This document shows, one piece after another, positions 42,551-51,629 of a DNA stretch of 64,000 nucleotides; the first letter of the stretch is position 1, and each line of letters starts with the position of its first letter. This stretch comes from an uncultured Pelagibacteraceae bacterium (lineage in GTDB: Bacteria > Pseudomonadota > Alphaproteobacteria > Pelagibacterales > Pelagibacteraceae), in NCBI GenBank assembly GCA_902632545.1, contig CACPCX010000002.1:1-64000 (forward strand), given 5' to 3'. The notes beneath the pieces were generated by a model that was not told the DNA's origin, made no database searches, and saw only the letters and a list, made by a program, of their open reading frames with translations. A program made the translations under genes and the position numbers.

Positions 42551-43873
42551 TTATTTCTTTGCCATTATAGCATTCAAAGCAAATGCTAATAATCCAGCAG
42601 GTATAAGTCCCGTTGTTAACAGTAGTTTTAAACTTATTCCAAAATCTGGAATATTTTTCACAAAGTCTGGTAACAATGACATCCCAATTCCAAAAGACAA
42701 AGAAAGAGCTAAGATTAATAAATTTCTTTGATCCATTTCTGCCCTTGAAATCAATTTAATACCAGCAGCTACAATCATACCAAACATAATGATTGCTGCT
42801 CCACCTATCACTGACTCTGGCATTGCAGCAATTATTCCACCTAATTTTGGAAATAGTCCCATAAGAACTAAAACTATTCCAGCTATAGTTCCAACATGTC
42901 TACTTACAACTCCTGTAAACGCAACTAATCCAGCATTTTGTGAATAAGATGTATTTGGCATCGCATTAAATATTGCACCAAATGCAGTACCAACACCATC
43001 TGCCATAATTCCACCTGATATTTCCTTATCAGTTGCTTCTCGTTTAGCACCACCCATTGTCGTAGCACTTATATCTCCAATTGTTTCAATTGTTGTAACA
43101 ATTGACATAAACAACATTAGAATTATTGCACCAGGTACAAAATCTATTCCATATTGAAGTGGCATTGGAAATGCAAACCATGCTGCAGATGCAATTTTAC
43201 CATAGTTAACCATTCCTAGTGCTGCCGCAACTATGAAGCCGGCTACTATTCCAATTAAAATTGAAGCTGCAGAAGCCATTCCTTTGCCTCTAAGATTAAA
43301 AAAGATAGCAACTATAAACACTGAAGCAGCAACTGTTAAGTGATTTGCATTTGCAAAGATTTCAGGTTTATTGTTCATTAACCATCCACCTCCACCAGCA
43401 TACATAAAACCAACTTTAAGCAAACTAAATCCAATCATTAGCACAACTATACCAGTGACTAATGGTGGGAATAGATGCCTTATTGGTTTTAAAACTTTTC
43501 CAATAAAAATTTGAAAAATTCCTCCAATGAATGCAGCTGTAAATACTGCACCTAATCCTGCTGCTTTAAATGGCAGCATAATAGGTATAAATGCAAAACT
43601 TGTTCCTTGAACAATAGGGAGTCGTGCACCAATTTCTTTATATCCAACGGTTTGGATGATTGTTGCAACTCCCGCTACAAACAAAGCCATTTGAATCAAA
43701 AATATTTTTTGTTCAGGCGTTTGACCAAAAACTCCAGCCACAATTATAGGAACAGTTATATTACCGGCAAACATTGCTAGTACATGCTGAATTCCTAAAG
43801 GTATGGATTTATTTAATGGAAGTTTTCTATCTGGACTGTTTGTAGAGCCCGCTTTTGTTTTTCTTGAAGCCAT
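42551..43873 (-). CDS. NCS2 family nucleobase:cation symporter (uracil-xanthine permease type)
   Basis: QHVLAMFAGNITVPIIVAGVFG, LPIVQGTSFAFIPIM, AMPNTSYSQNAGLVAFTGVVSRHVG. Confidence 0.92.
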   Translation of the reverse strand: MASRKTKAGSTNSPDRKLPLNKSIPLGIQHVLAMFAGNITVPIIVAGVFGQTPEQKIFLIQMALFVAGVATIIQTVGYKEIGARLPIVQGTSFAFIPIMLPFKAAGLGAVFTAAFIGGIFQIFIGKVLKPIRHLFPPLVTGIVVLMIGFSLLKVGFMYAGGGGWLMNNKPEIFANANHLTVAASVFIVAIFFNLRGKGMASAASILIGIVAGFIVAAALGMVNYGKIASAAWFAFPMPLQYGIDFVPGAIILMLFMSIVTTIETIGDISATTMGGAKREATDKEISGGIMADGVGTAFGAIFNAMPNTSYSQNAGLVAFTGVVSRHVGTIAGIVLVLMGLFPKLGGIIAAMPESVIGGAAIIMFGMIVAAGIKLISRAEMDQRNLLILALSLSFGIGMSLLPDFVKNIPDFGISLKLLLTTGLIPAGLLAFALNAIMAKK

Positions 43874-44007
43874 TTACCCTCCTTATTAAAAAGACGTTAC
43901 ATTATTAATTATGAATTAATATAAAAAACTATTTATAATCAAATATTGTTATATTTATTAAGATAAAAAAAACCTATAATGAGCAGATTCAATTCAATCA
44001 ATGGAAT

Positions 44008-44313
44008 TTAAAAACAACCGTTAGATACAAAGCCCACAACTATATTTTCTGAATTAATTTCAAATCTGCGTTCACAAGGTACAAGGTATTTTTTACTATT
44101 ATAAACTAGCTCAAAATTCCCTTTCGCATTTTTAAAATCTTCGTCTGGTTTTCCAAGCTCCATCTGAAGTTTGCTGGATGATTTTCCAAGAAATTTACTT
44201 AATTTTTCGTTTTCTTTTTCTACAATAGCATCAGTTTTTTCTTTAACTGTTTGGCATCCTGATAAAAAAATTACGACTATTATAAGACTTATGGCTGATT
44301 TAAATTTTAACAT
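44008..44313 (-). CDS. Small lipoprotein
   Basis: Lipobox IFLSGCQT; SSSKLQMELGKPDEDFKNAKGNFELVYNSKKYLVPCERRFEI (SmpA/OmlA-like flavour). Confidence 0.6.
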   Translation of the reverse strand: MLKFKSAISLIIVVIFLSGCQTVKEKTDAIVEKENEKLSKFLGKSSSKLQMELGKPDEDFKNAKGNFELVYNSKKYLVPCERRFEINSENIVVGFVSNGCF

Positions 44314-44438
44314 AAGTTTAAACAAACATTTTTTCTTAAAAAATTATTAACTTTAAAGTTGTATAAATAATTTATTTATTATTACTTTTAAGTTTAATTA
44401 TAGTAACAATTGTGTTCTTTATTTGATTGTTCAAGCAT

Positions 44439-45029
44439 ATGAATGAAAAAGCCTTAGAAAAGATACTAAATATATTTTTAAAGGAAGTTTTACCTCTCAC
44501 TGAGAGTGGTGTTGCTAAAGGTAGTAAAATATTTGGGGCTGCCATAATTAAAAAGAAAGATTTGTCACTTGTAATTGCCGAAACAAATAATGAAATAGAA
44601 AATCCATTATGGCATGGTGAGATGCATGCTCTTAAAAAGTTTTATGAATTAGAAGCAAAAACGAGACCCAATGAAAAAGATTGTATATTTTTAAGTTCAC
44701 ATGAACCTTGTAGCATGTGCTTAAGTGCAATCACTTTTTCTGGATTTGATAATTTTTATTATCTATTTCCATATGCAGCCACAAATGATGATTTTAATAT
44801 TCCACATGATTTAAATATATTAAAGGAAGTATTTAAAATTAATGATGGAGAATATAATAAAGAAAATTACTATTGGAAAAGTCAAAATATAAATTTACTT
44901 ATTGGAAATTTACCTCAATTAGAAAAAGAAAAAAAATTGAATCAATTAAACGAAATTAAAAAAAAATATCAAACTTTATCAAATCAATATCAGAAAAATA
45001 AAGATGGAAATTCTATACCATTAAATTAA
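44439..45029 (+). CDS. Nucleoside/nucleobase deaminase-like protein (CDA/tadA fold)
   Basis: NPLWHGEMHALKKF and SSHEPCSMCLSAITFSG zinc motifs; first gene before the BMP-type ABC importer; ATG at 44439 rather than the upstream TTG. Confidence 0.82.
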   Translation: MNEKALEKILNIFLKEVLPLTESGVAKGSKIFGAAIIKKKDLSLVIAETNNEIENPLWHGEMHALKKFYELEAKTRPNEKDCIFLSSHEPCSMCLSAITFSGFDNFYYLFPYAATNDDFNIPHDLNILKEVFKINDGEYNKENYYWKSQNINLLIGNLPQLEKEKKLNQLNEIKKKYQTLSNQYQKNKDGNSIPLN

Positions 45030-45032
45030 TCA

Positions 45033-46523
45033 ATGAATACAAATCTTAAAATTTCAAATGTAACCAAAATATATCCTGGATGTGTTGCAAACGATAATGT
45101 GTCACTCGAATTTAATAGTGGCAAAATTTATGCTCTTCTTGGAGAAAATGGTGCTGGTAAATCTACCCTGGTTAAAATTCTATCAGGCGTCATCATACCT
45201 GACGAAGGTAAAATTTATTTAAATGAAAATAATCTAAAGCTTAATTCACCATTAGATGCAAAAAAAAATGATATTGGGATGGTCTTCCAGCATTTTAACC
45301 TTTTCGAAACTTTGTCTGTATTTGAAAACTTAATAATAGACTCAGGCGAACAAAAAGAAGGTTTAAGAGAAAAAATTGATTCAATTATGAGAAAATACAA
45401 TTTTTCAATTGATCTTGATATACCTGTTTTAAATCTTTCGGCAGGTCAAAAACAGAAAGTAGAGATAATTAGATGTCTAATAAGGAGTCCAAAAGTTTTA
45501 ATTATGGATGAACCAACATCTGTATTAACAGAGCAAGAAACAAGTGAATTATTTCTATCTTTGAAAAAATTTTCAGAAGAAGGGATTTTAATTATTTATA
45601 TTACTCATAAACTTAAGGAAGTTATGGAACTTTGCGATGAAGTTGCTGTAATGAGGAGAGGAAAGCTAGTTTCTGTAAGTGAGATAAAGAATGAAAATAT
45701 TGAATCACTCGCTAACAAAATGGTGGGTCAAAACTTAAAAACTATCAAGAAGAAAAAAGAAAAAAATTCATCAGATAAATTAATAAATATCACAAATCTT
45801 AATTTTATAAGCGAAGATCCATTTGAAACAAATTTGAGTGATATTAATTTTTCTGTTAATCGAGGCGAATGTTTGGGAATTGCTGGTATATCAGGAAACG
45901 GCCAAAGTGAATTATTTCAAGTATTAAGTGGTGAAATAATATCAGATAAGAATTCTATAGAATTTGATAAAAATTATATTGGAGATTTAAATCCTCAAGA
46001 GAGAAGAGAATATTTAATGGCCTTTTCTCCAGAAGATAGACTTGAGCAAGCTGCTATACCACAAATGGCAATTTTTGAAAATGTAGCTCTAAATAATTAT
46101 AAATCCTCAAACTTTTTTAATAATGGGTTAATCAATGAAAATAAAATTAAAGAGCATTCAAAAAAAATAATTTCGGACTTTAATGTTAACACAGACAACA
46201 TAGAGTTAAAAAGCCAATTTTTATCTGGAGGTAATCTGCAGAAATTAATTATAGGAAGAGAATTAATCACCTCTCCAGATTTATTAATTTGTTTTAATCC
46301 AACTTGGGGGCTAGATGTTGGAGCAATAAATTATATCCATGAAACATTGATTAAAATTAATGAACAAAATAAATCAATCATATTAATATCTACAGATACT
46401 GATGAATTATTAAAATTAAGCGATAAAATTTCAGTAATTCATAAAGGGAAATTATCAAAAATTATGGATGCTGATGAGGTTACCTCTGAAAAACTTGGGA
46501 TATTAATGGGAGGAGGAAATTGA
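45033..46523 (+). CDS. ABC transporter ATP-binding protein, two nucleotide-binding domains (BMP/nucleoside type)
   Basis: GENGAGKSTLVKILSG, LSAGQKQKVEIIR, second domain GISGNGQSELFQVLSG, LSGGNLQKLIIGRE. Confidence 0.92.
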   Translation: MNTNLKISNVTKIYPGCVANDNVSLEFNSGKIYALLGENGAGKSTLVKILSGVIIPDEGKIYLNENNLKLNSPLDAKKNDIGMVFQHFNLFETLSVFENLIIDSGEQKEGLREKIDSIMRKYNFSIDLDIPVLNLSAGQKQKVEIIRCLIRSPKVLIMDEPTSVLTEQETSELFLSLKKFSEEGILIIYITHKLKEVMELCDEVAVMRRGKLVSVSEIKNENIESLANKMVGQNLKTIKKKKEKNSSDKLINITNLNFISEDPFETNLSDINFSVNRGECLGIAGISGNGQSELFQVLSGEIISDKNSIEFDKNYIGDLNPQERREYLMAFSPEDRLEQAAIPQMAIFENVALNNYKSSNFFNNGLINENKIKEHSKKIISDFNVNTDNIELKSQFLSGGNLQKLIIGRELITSPDLLICFNPTWGLDVGAINYIHETLIKINEQNKSIILISTDTDELLKLSDKISVIHKGKLSKIMDADEVTSEKLGILMGGGN

Positions 46524-47590
46524 TTAAAATTGTTAAAAGAGATGAACCTTCAAGAGCTATATTTTTCCTTACACCTGTTTTAGCAATTTTTTTAACCTTG
46601 GTAGCAGGAGGTTTAATTTTTTATATTCTAGGTTTTAAACCTTTTGAAGCCCTAAAGTTTTTTTTCATAGTTCCAATTGCAGATAAGTACGGATTCAGTG
46701 AATTACTATTAAAAGCCACTCCACTTTGTTTAATAGCAATTGGTTTATCTTTTTGTTTTAAAAGTAATAATTGGAATATTGGAGCAGAAGGTCAATTAAC
46801 TTTTGGAGCCATAGTTTCAGGGGGTGTCGCATTATTATTTTATGAACAAGAAGGATTTTATATTCTACCAATAGTTATTTTAGCTGGCGCAATTGGTGGT
46901 ATGCTATATGCGTCTATACCTGCAATTTTAAAAACTTACTTTAATACAAATGAAATTTTAGTAAGTCTTATGTTAGTATATGTTTCAAAATTAATTTTAG
47001 ATTATCTTGTTGTTGGCCCTTGGAGTAATCCAGAAGGATTTAATTTTCCTGAAACAAGACAGTTCAGTGACTCTGCAAGACTTCCGTTATTATTTGAAGG
47101 ACTAAGAATTCACGGAGGTATATTTCTAGCTTTAGCTGCAGTAGTTATGAGTTGGTTTATTTTTTATAAAACATATTTGGGGTTCCAAATGAAGGTTTCA
47201 GGTTTTAGTTTAAAGACAGCAAAATATGCTGGGTACAAAGGTAAAAAAATGATTATCCTCGTTTTTTTAATAAGTGGTGCTTGTGCAGGTTTAGCAGGAG
47301 TTGGGGAAATAACTGGACCTATTGGACAGCTTCATAGAGAAGTATCTCCAGATTATGGTTTTACTGCAATAATTGTAGCGTTTTTGGGTCGTTTACATCC
47401 TGTTGGAATAATTTTTGCATCTCTAGTTGTTGCAATTACTTATCTAGGTGCAGAAACAGCACAAATATTTATGCAAATTCCAAAATATACCGGTCAGGTT
47501 TTTCAAGGAATGATTTTATTTTTTCTTCTTGCTTCTGACTATTTACTTTTTTTTAAATTTAAATTTATAGGTTCAAAAAATGATTATTGA
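46520..47590 (+). CDS. ABC transporter permease (BMP/nucleoside type)
   Basis: FKSNNWNIGAEGQLTFGAI, TNEILVSLMLVYVSKLILDYLV; BPD_transp_2-like. Confidence 0.9.
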   Translation: MIKIVKRDEPSRAIFFLTPVLAIFLTLVAGGLIFYILGFKPFEALKFFFIVPIADKYGFSELLLKATPLCLIAIGLSFCFKSNNWNIGAEGQLTFGAIVSGGVALLFYEQEGFYILPIVILAGAIGGMLYASIPAILKTYFNTNEILVSLMLVYVSKLILDYLVVGPWSNPEGFNFPETRQFSDSARLPLLFEGLRIHGGIFLALAAVVMSWFIFYKTYLGFQMKVSGFSLKTAKYAGYKGKKMIILVFLISGACAGLAGVGEITGPIGQLHREVSPDYGFTAIIVAFLGRLHPVGIIFASLVVAITYLGAETAQIFMQIPKYTGQVFQGMILFFLLASDYLLFFKFKFIGSKNDY

Positions 47591-48512
47591 TGTAAATTTT
47601 GTTGGACTAATAATTGCATCAATAATGGCATCTGCTGTTCCTTTGATCCTAGCGTCTTGTGGTGAACTTATTACAGAAAGATCTGGTGTTCTAAACCTTG
47701 GTGTTGAAGGAATGATGATCATCGGTGCTATTTCAGGCTTTGCACTAATGACCGTTACTGGAAGTTTAATTATCGCAGTTTTTGGGGCAATGTTAGCAGG
47801 TGTTTTAATTTCAACAATTTTTGCATTTCTTACCCAAACATTAATTACAAATCATGTGGCAACTGGTTTAGCTCTTACTATTTTTGGAATAGGAATTTCT
47901 GCAATGATTGGAAAAAACTTTGTTGGTATTCCTGGAAAAGAGTTTCCTATTATATTTGAAGGTTTAAAGGATACAATACCACTTTTAAGTCCAATATTGT
48001 TTGGACATTCAATAGTTTTTTATTTTGCTTTTGCCCTGCCCTTCATAACTAGCTATTTTTTAAAAAAAACAAAAATTGGATTAATTGTGAGAGCTGTAGG
48101 AGACTCTCCCGAGTCTGCATCTAACCAAGGTATAAATGTAAAGTTAGTTCGTTACGCTTGTATATTATATGGTGGAGCTATGTGTGGGCTTGCAGGTGCT
48201 TATTTATCAATGATCTATACTCCACAATGGATTGAAAATATGACAGGTGGTAGGGGTTGGATTGCTTTAGCACTAGTTGTTTTTTCTACATGGAACCCAA
48301 TTAAAATTTTAATAGGAGCAATGATTTTTGGTGGATTAACAATTATTCAATTTCATATGCAAGCGATAGGTGTGAGAATTCCTGTTCAATTCTTAACTGC
48401 CCTGCCCTATATTGTAACAATAATAGTATTAGTTGTAATTTCTCGTGATAGTAGAAAAATTAGGTTAAGTACTCCGAGTTCACTGGGTAAATCGTTTTAT
48501 AAAGACAATTAA
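47580..48512 (+). CDS. ABC transporter permease (BMP/nucleoside type)
   Basis: LASCGELITERSGVLNLGVEGMMIIGAISGF, VRAVGDSPESASNQGINV. Confidence 0.9.
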   Translation: MIIDVNFVGLIIASIMASAVPLILASCGELITERSGVLNLGVEGMMIIGAISGFALMTVTGSLIIAVFGAMLAGVLISTIFAFLTQTLITNHVATGLALTIFGIGISAMIGKNFVGIPGKEFPIIFEGLKDTIPLLSPILFGHSIVFYFAFALPFITSYFLKKTKIGLIVRAVGDSPESASNQGINVKLVRYACILYGGAMCGLAGAYLSMIYTPQWIENMTGGRGWIALALVVFSTWNPIKILIGAMIFGGLTIIQFHMQAIGVRIPVQFLTALPYIVTIIVLVVISRDSRKIRLSTPSSLGKSFYKDN

Positions 48513-48591
48513 TTATAAAATAATTATTTTTTTTTAATTTATTTAATTTAAGCTTCATCTAATTAAAAAATTAAATAGAGGAAATAAATTT

Positions 48592-49662
48592 ATGCATAAA
48601 TTATTTATTCGTTCTTTCGTCTCTTCTTTAGTTTTTTTGTTTACATTAACTGTAGCTGCAGTAGCAAAAGATGTTAAAGCAGCATTCGTTTATATTGGTC
48701 CAACTGGTGACCATGGATGGACGTACCAACATGATGTAGGTAGAAAAGCTGTAGAAGCTGCCGGATTTAAAACAACTTACGTAGAGGGTGTCCCAGAAAG
48801 TGCTGATGCTGAAAGAGTACTTAGACAATTAGCAAATTCTGGTCATGATGTTATTTTTACAACTAGTTTTGGATACATGAATCCAACAAACAAAGTTGCA
48901 AAAGAGTTTCCAAACGTTAAATTTGAACATGCAACAGGGTACAAAAGAGAGCATCCAAATGTTGCAACATATGCTGCTAGATTCTACGAAGGTAGAGCAA
49001 TCTTGGGGACAATAGCCGGTTCAATGACAAAATCTAATGTTATCGGTTATGTAGCGTCTTTTCCAATTCCAGAAGTAATAAGAGGAATTAATTCATTTAC
49101 TTTAGCTGCTCAAAAAGTAAATCCAAATATCAAAACTAAGATTGTTTGGGCATTTACTTGGTATGATCCTGGTAAAGAGGCTGAAGCTGCTAAAGCTTTA
49201 ATTGATCAAGGTGCAGATATAATTGCCCAGCATACTGACAGTACTGCGATTGTTCAGATTGCTGAAAAAGCAGGCGTCTATGCATTTGGTCAAGCAAGTG
49301 ACATGGATAAGTTTGCACCTAAAGCAGTATTGACTTCAGTTGAAAATAATTGGGGACCTTACTATGTAGAAAGAGTTAAAGCTGTAGCAAATGGAACATG
49401 GAATCAAAAAGATACATGGCATGGTATCGGTGACGGTATGGTTGTTATATCTGATCTTGACCCTTCCATTCCTAGCAATGTTCGATCAAAAGTTAAAAAA
49501 CTTCAAGCTGATTTGGCATCAGGTAAAGTTCATGCTTTTACTGGACCTATTTACGACCAAAAAGGAAATTTAATGGTTGCCGAAGGTAAAACTGCTGATG
49601 ATGGAATGCTTGCGGGAATGATGACTTATGTAAAAGGTGTTGAGGGCGATATACCTAAATAA
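48592..49662 (+). CDS. BMP family ABC transporter substrate-binding protein
   Basis: Signal peptide; VKAAFVYIGPTGDHGWTYQHDVGRKAVE, DVIFTTSFGYMNPTNKVAKEFP; strong RBS GAGGAAAT. Confidence 0.93.
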   Translation: MHKLFIRSFVSSLVFLFTLTVAAVAKDVKAAFVYIGPTGDHGWTYQHDVGRKAVEAAGFKTTYVEGVPESADAERVLRQLANSGHDVIFTTSFGYMNPTNKVAKEFPNVKFEHATGYKREHPNVATYAARFYEGRAILGTIAGSMTKSNVIGYVASFPIPEVIRGINSFTLAAQKVNPNIKTKIVWAFTWYDPGKEAEAAKALIDQGADIIAQHTDSTAIVQIAEKAGVYAFGQASDMDKFAPKAVLTSVENNWGPYYVERVKAVANGTWNQKDTWHGIGDGMVVISDLDPSIPSNVRSKVKKLQADLASGKVHAFTGPIYDQKGNLMVAEGKTADDGMLAGMMTYVKGVEGDIPK

Positions 49663-49682
49663 GTTAAAAAATCTAAAATTTT

Positions 49683-49712
49683 AAAAGGCCGGTTTCATAA
49701 CTGGCCTTTTTT
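49683..49712 (+). terminator. Rho-independent terminator after the BMP operon
   Basis: AAAAGGCCGGTT-TCAT-AACTGGCCTTTTTT; 12-bp stem with one G-T pair plus T-tract. Confidence 0.9.
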
Positions 49713-50235
49713 ATTTATGGTGTCTTTTTTTTATTTCTTCAATCCTAAGCTCTTCGTAAATCTCAAAAGGCTGTACAATCCAAGGATCTCCTGAAAGTTT
49801 GTTTGCACAAAAATCTGGTTCAAATGTTGATTTCTTTTTTTTAAACAAAGTAGCAGTTTTTATATCCTCAATCTTATCTTTAATAGGTTCATATTTTCTT
49901 AACCAATCTATACTTTTATTAAATGTAATTCCTGTGTCTGACAAATCATCACATAAAAGTATTCTGCCACCCATATTAGGTGCGATAGAGCTCATTTCTC
50001 TTGAAAACACAATATCACCTTGTTCATCCTCTACGCCCTTACCACTATATGACTCGACAGCTAAATAGGCACATTTCAATTTGAAAATTCTACTTAAAAC
50101 ATCTATCATTGGTGCTGCTCCTCGCATAATACCAACTAAAATTGTAGGTTCATATCCACTTTCATGAATTTGAATTGCTAGTTTTTCAACCGTCTGATTG
50201 TATTCATTCCAACTAACAATTAATTTTTCTGTCAT
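49711..50235 (-). CDS. Purine phosphoribosyltransferase (xanthine/guanine type)
   Basis: SWNEYNQTVEKLAIQIHESGYEPTILVGIMRGAAPMIDVLS; ILLCDDLSDTGITF PRPP motif; purine-catabolic neighbourhood. Confidence 0.8.
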   Translation of the reverse strand: MTEKLIVSWNEYNQTVEKLAIQIHESGYEPTILVGIMRGAAPMIDVLSRIFKLKCAYLAVESYSGKGVEDEQGDIVFSREMSSIAPNMGGRILLCDDLSDTGITFNKSIDWLRKYEPIKDKIEDIKTATLFKKKKSTFEPDFCANKLSGDPWIVQPFEIYEELRIEEIKKRHHK

Positions 50236-50250
50236 AATTTTTATATTTAA

Positions 50251-51159
50251 TTATTTAAATAATAAAACCAAAACTGCAAGAAGGATAAGTGCGATTATTG
50301 AGGAAATTAAGAAATACAACTTATGAATGTTTCTTCCTCTTAAATTGAAATAATGTCTAGCGACTGCTGTAATTACTCCTATTGCAACTAAAATTAACCA
50401 GTTATACTTATGATAGACCAAAAAACTTGAATGCCCCGAAAGCATTATAAATAGAACCAAAAAAGTTGAGTAATTGTTGTGAATGGATCTTTGTTTAGCT
50501 GCTAAAGATAAGCTCATATCAAATTTTTCACCTCTCTCACTACTGCTAATAATATTCATTTGATTAGGTATAATTACTGTAAAAACATTTCCAAACATAT
50601 TAGTACCTATAATCAATCCAACACTTAAAATTGCAAATTTTGGACCAAATAATTTAGTCAAACCAAAAGAAACAGCAGTCAGTAAAATAATTGCTATAGA
50701 AATAAATAATAAATTATTTTCGATCAATTTAGATTTACACAAACGATCATAAATAAACCATGCAACAATCAATGATAAAAGTGAAATAATAATTGCATAA
50801 CTAGGAGGCATTAACAAAACACGTTTATCAACCATTAATACACCTGCATTATAATAATAAATTACAGCTAACAGCAACATTCCAGTTACAAAAGTTAAAT
50901 AACTTTGCCATTTAAAGATTACCAGTCTATTTAAATAATCCTGTGGTGGTGATGTTTTTAATCTTGATAACTTGTAAAAAAAACCAGAATGCATCAGATA
51001 TCCTTCACCATCGACATCATCACTTGTTATATTTTTATTTAAATTATTGTCTAAGTAATTAAATAAAAAACTATTACCTACCCATAAAATAGCGAACACT
51101 ACATGGCCCCATCTTAAAATTACTTCTAACCATTTAATAGTATAAGGTAAAAATTCCAT
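50251..51159 (-). CDS. puuD: Urate hydroxylase PuuD, membrane domain only
   Basis: WLEVILRWGHVVFAILWVGNSFLFNYLD, FGNVFTVIIPNQMNII, LAAKQRSIHNNYSTFLVLFIMLSGH; multi-TM, ends at 302 aa without a CxxCH domain. Confidence 0.85.
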   Translation of the reverse strand: MEFLPYTIKWLEVILRWGHVVFAILWVGNSFLFNYLDNNLNKNITSDDVDGEGYLMHSGFFYKLSRLKTSPPQDYLNRLVIFKWQSYLTFVTGMLLLAVIYYYNAGVLMVDKRVLLMPPSYAIIISLLSLIVAWFIYDRLCKSKLIENNLLFISIAIILLTAVSFGLTKLFGPKFAILSVGLIIGTNMFGNVFTVIIPNQMNIISSSERGEKFDMSLSLAAKQRSIHNNYSTFLVLFIMLSGHSSFLVYHKYNWLILVAIGVITAVARHYFNLRGRNIHKLYFLISSIIALILLAVLVLLFK

Positions 51160-51629
51160 CAGTATTTTATTTTATCTACTTTTTTATCCCAAATTTCAAA
51201 TGCTTTTAGAGCGTCATCTCTAAGCATTTGTGTCATTTTTATTTTTCTATCATCTATTTTTTTAGGAATCTCTAAATAAATAAATGAGTCATCAAAATCT
51301 ATTTTTTTTGCATCTTCTCTTGTATTTGCATAATATATTTTATCTAATCTTGACCAATAAATTGCCGAAAGACACATTGGACAAGGTTCGCAAGATGTAT
51401 AAATCTCGCAACCTGATAGATCAAAAGTATTTAATTTTTTACAAGCTTCTCGAATTGCTACAATTTCACCATGAGCAGTAGGGTCATTTGAAGAAGTTAC
51501 TTTATTAGAACCTTCTGCAATAATCTCATTATCCTTGACTATTACACTTCCAAAAGGCCCACCAATTGTATTTGCACTATTTATGGAGAGTTCAATGGCT
51601 TTTGCCATAAATTTTTTTTTATCTTCCAT
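51159..51629 (-). CDS. guaD: Guanine deaminase
   Basis: SNDPTAHGEIVAIREACKKLNTFDLSGCEIYTSCEPCPMCLSAIYWSRLDKIYYAN; downstream of xdhB. Confidence 0.87.
   Translation of the reverse strand: MEDKKKFMAKAIELSINSANTIGGPFGSVIVKDNEIIAEGSNKVTSSNDPTAHGEIVAIREACKKLNTFDLSGCEIYTSCEPCPMCLSAIYWSRLDKIYYANTREDAKKIDFDDSFIYLEIPKKIDDRKIKMTQMLRDDALKAFEIWDKKVDKIKY

Noticed and set aside
44349-44360. 12-bp palindrome AACTTTAAAGTT in the divergent lipoprotein/deaminase spacer
   Set aside because: Short and AT-only; expected by chance at this composition and unlike the other island repeats.
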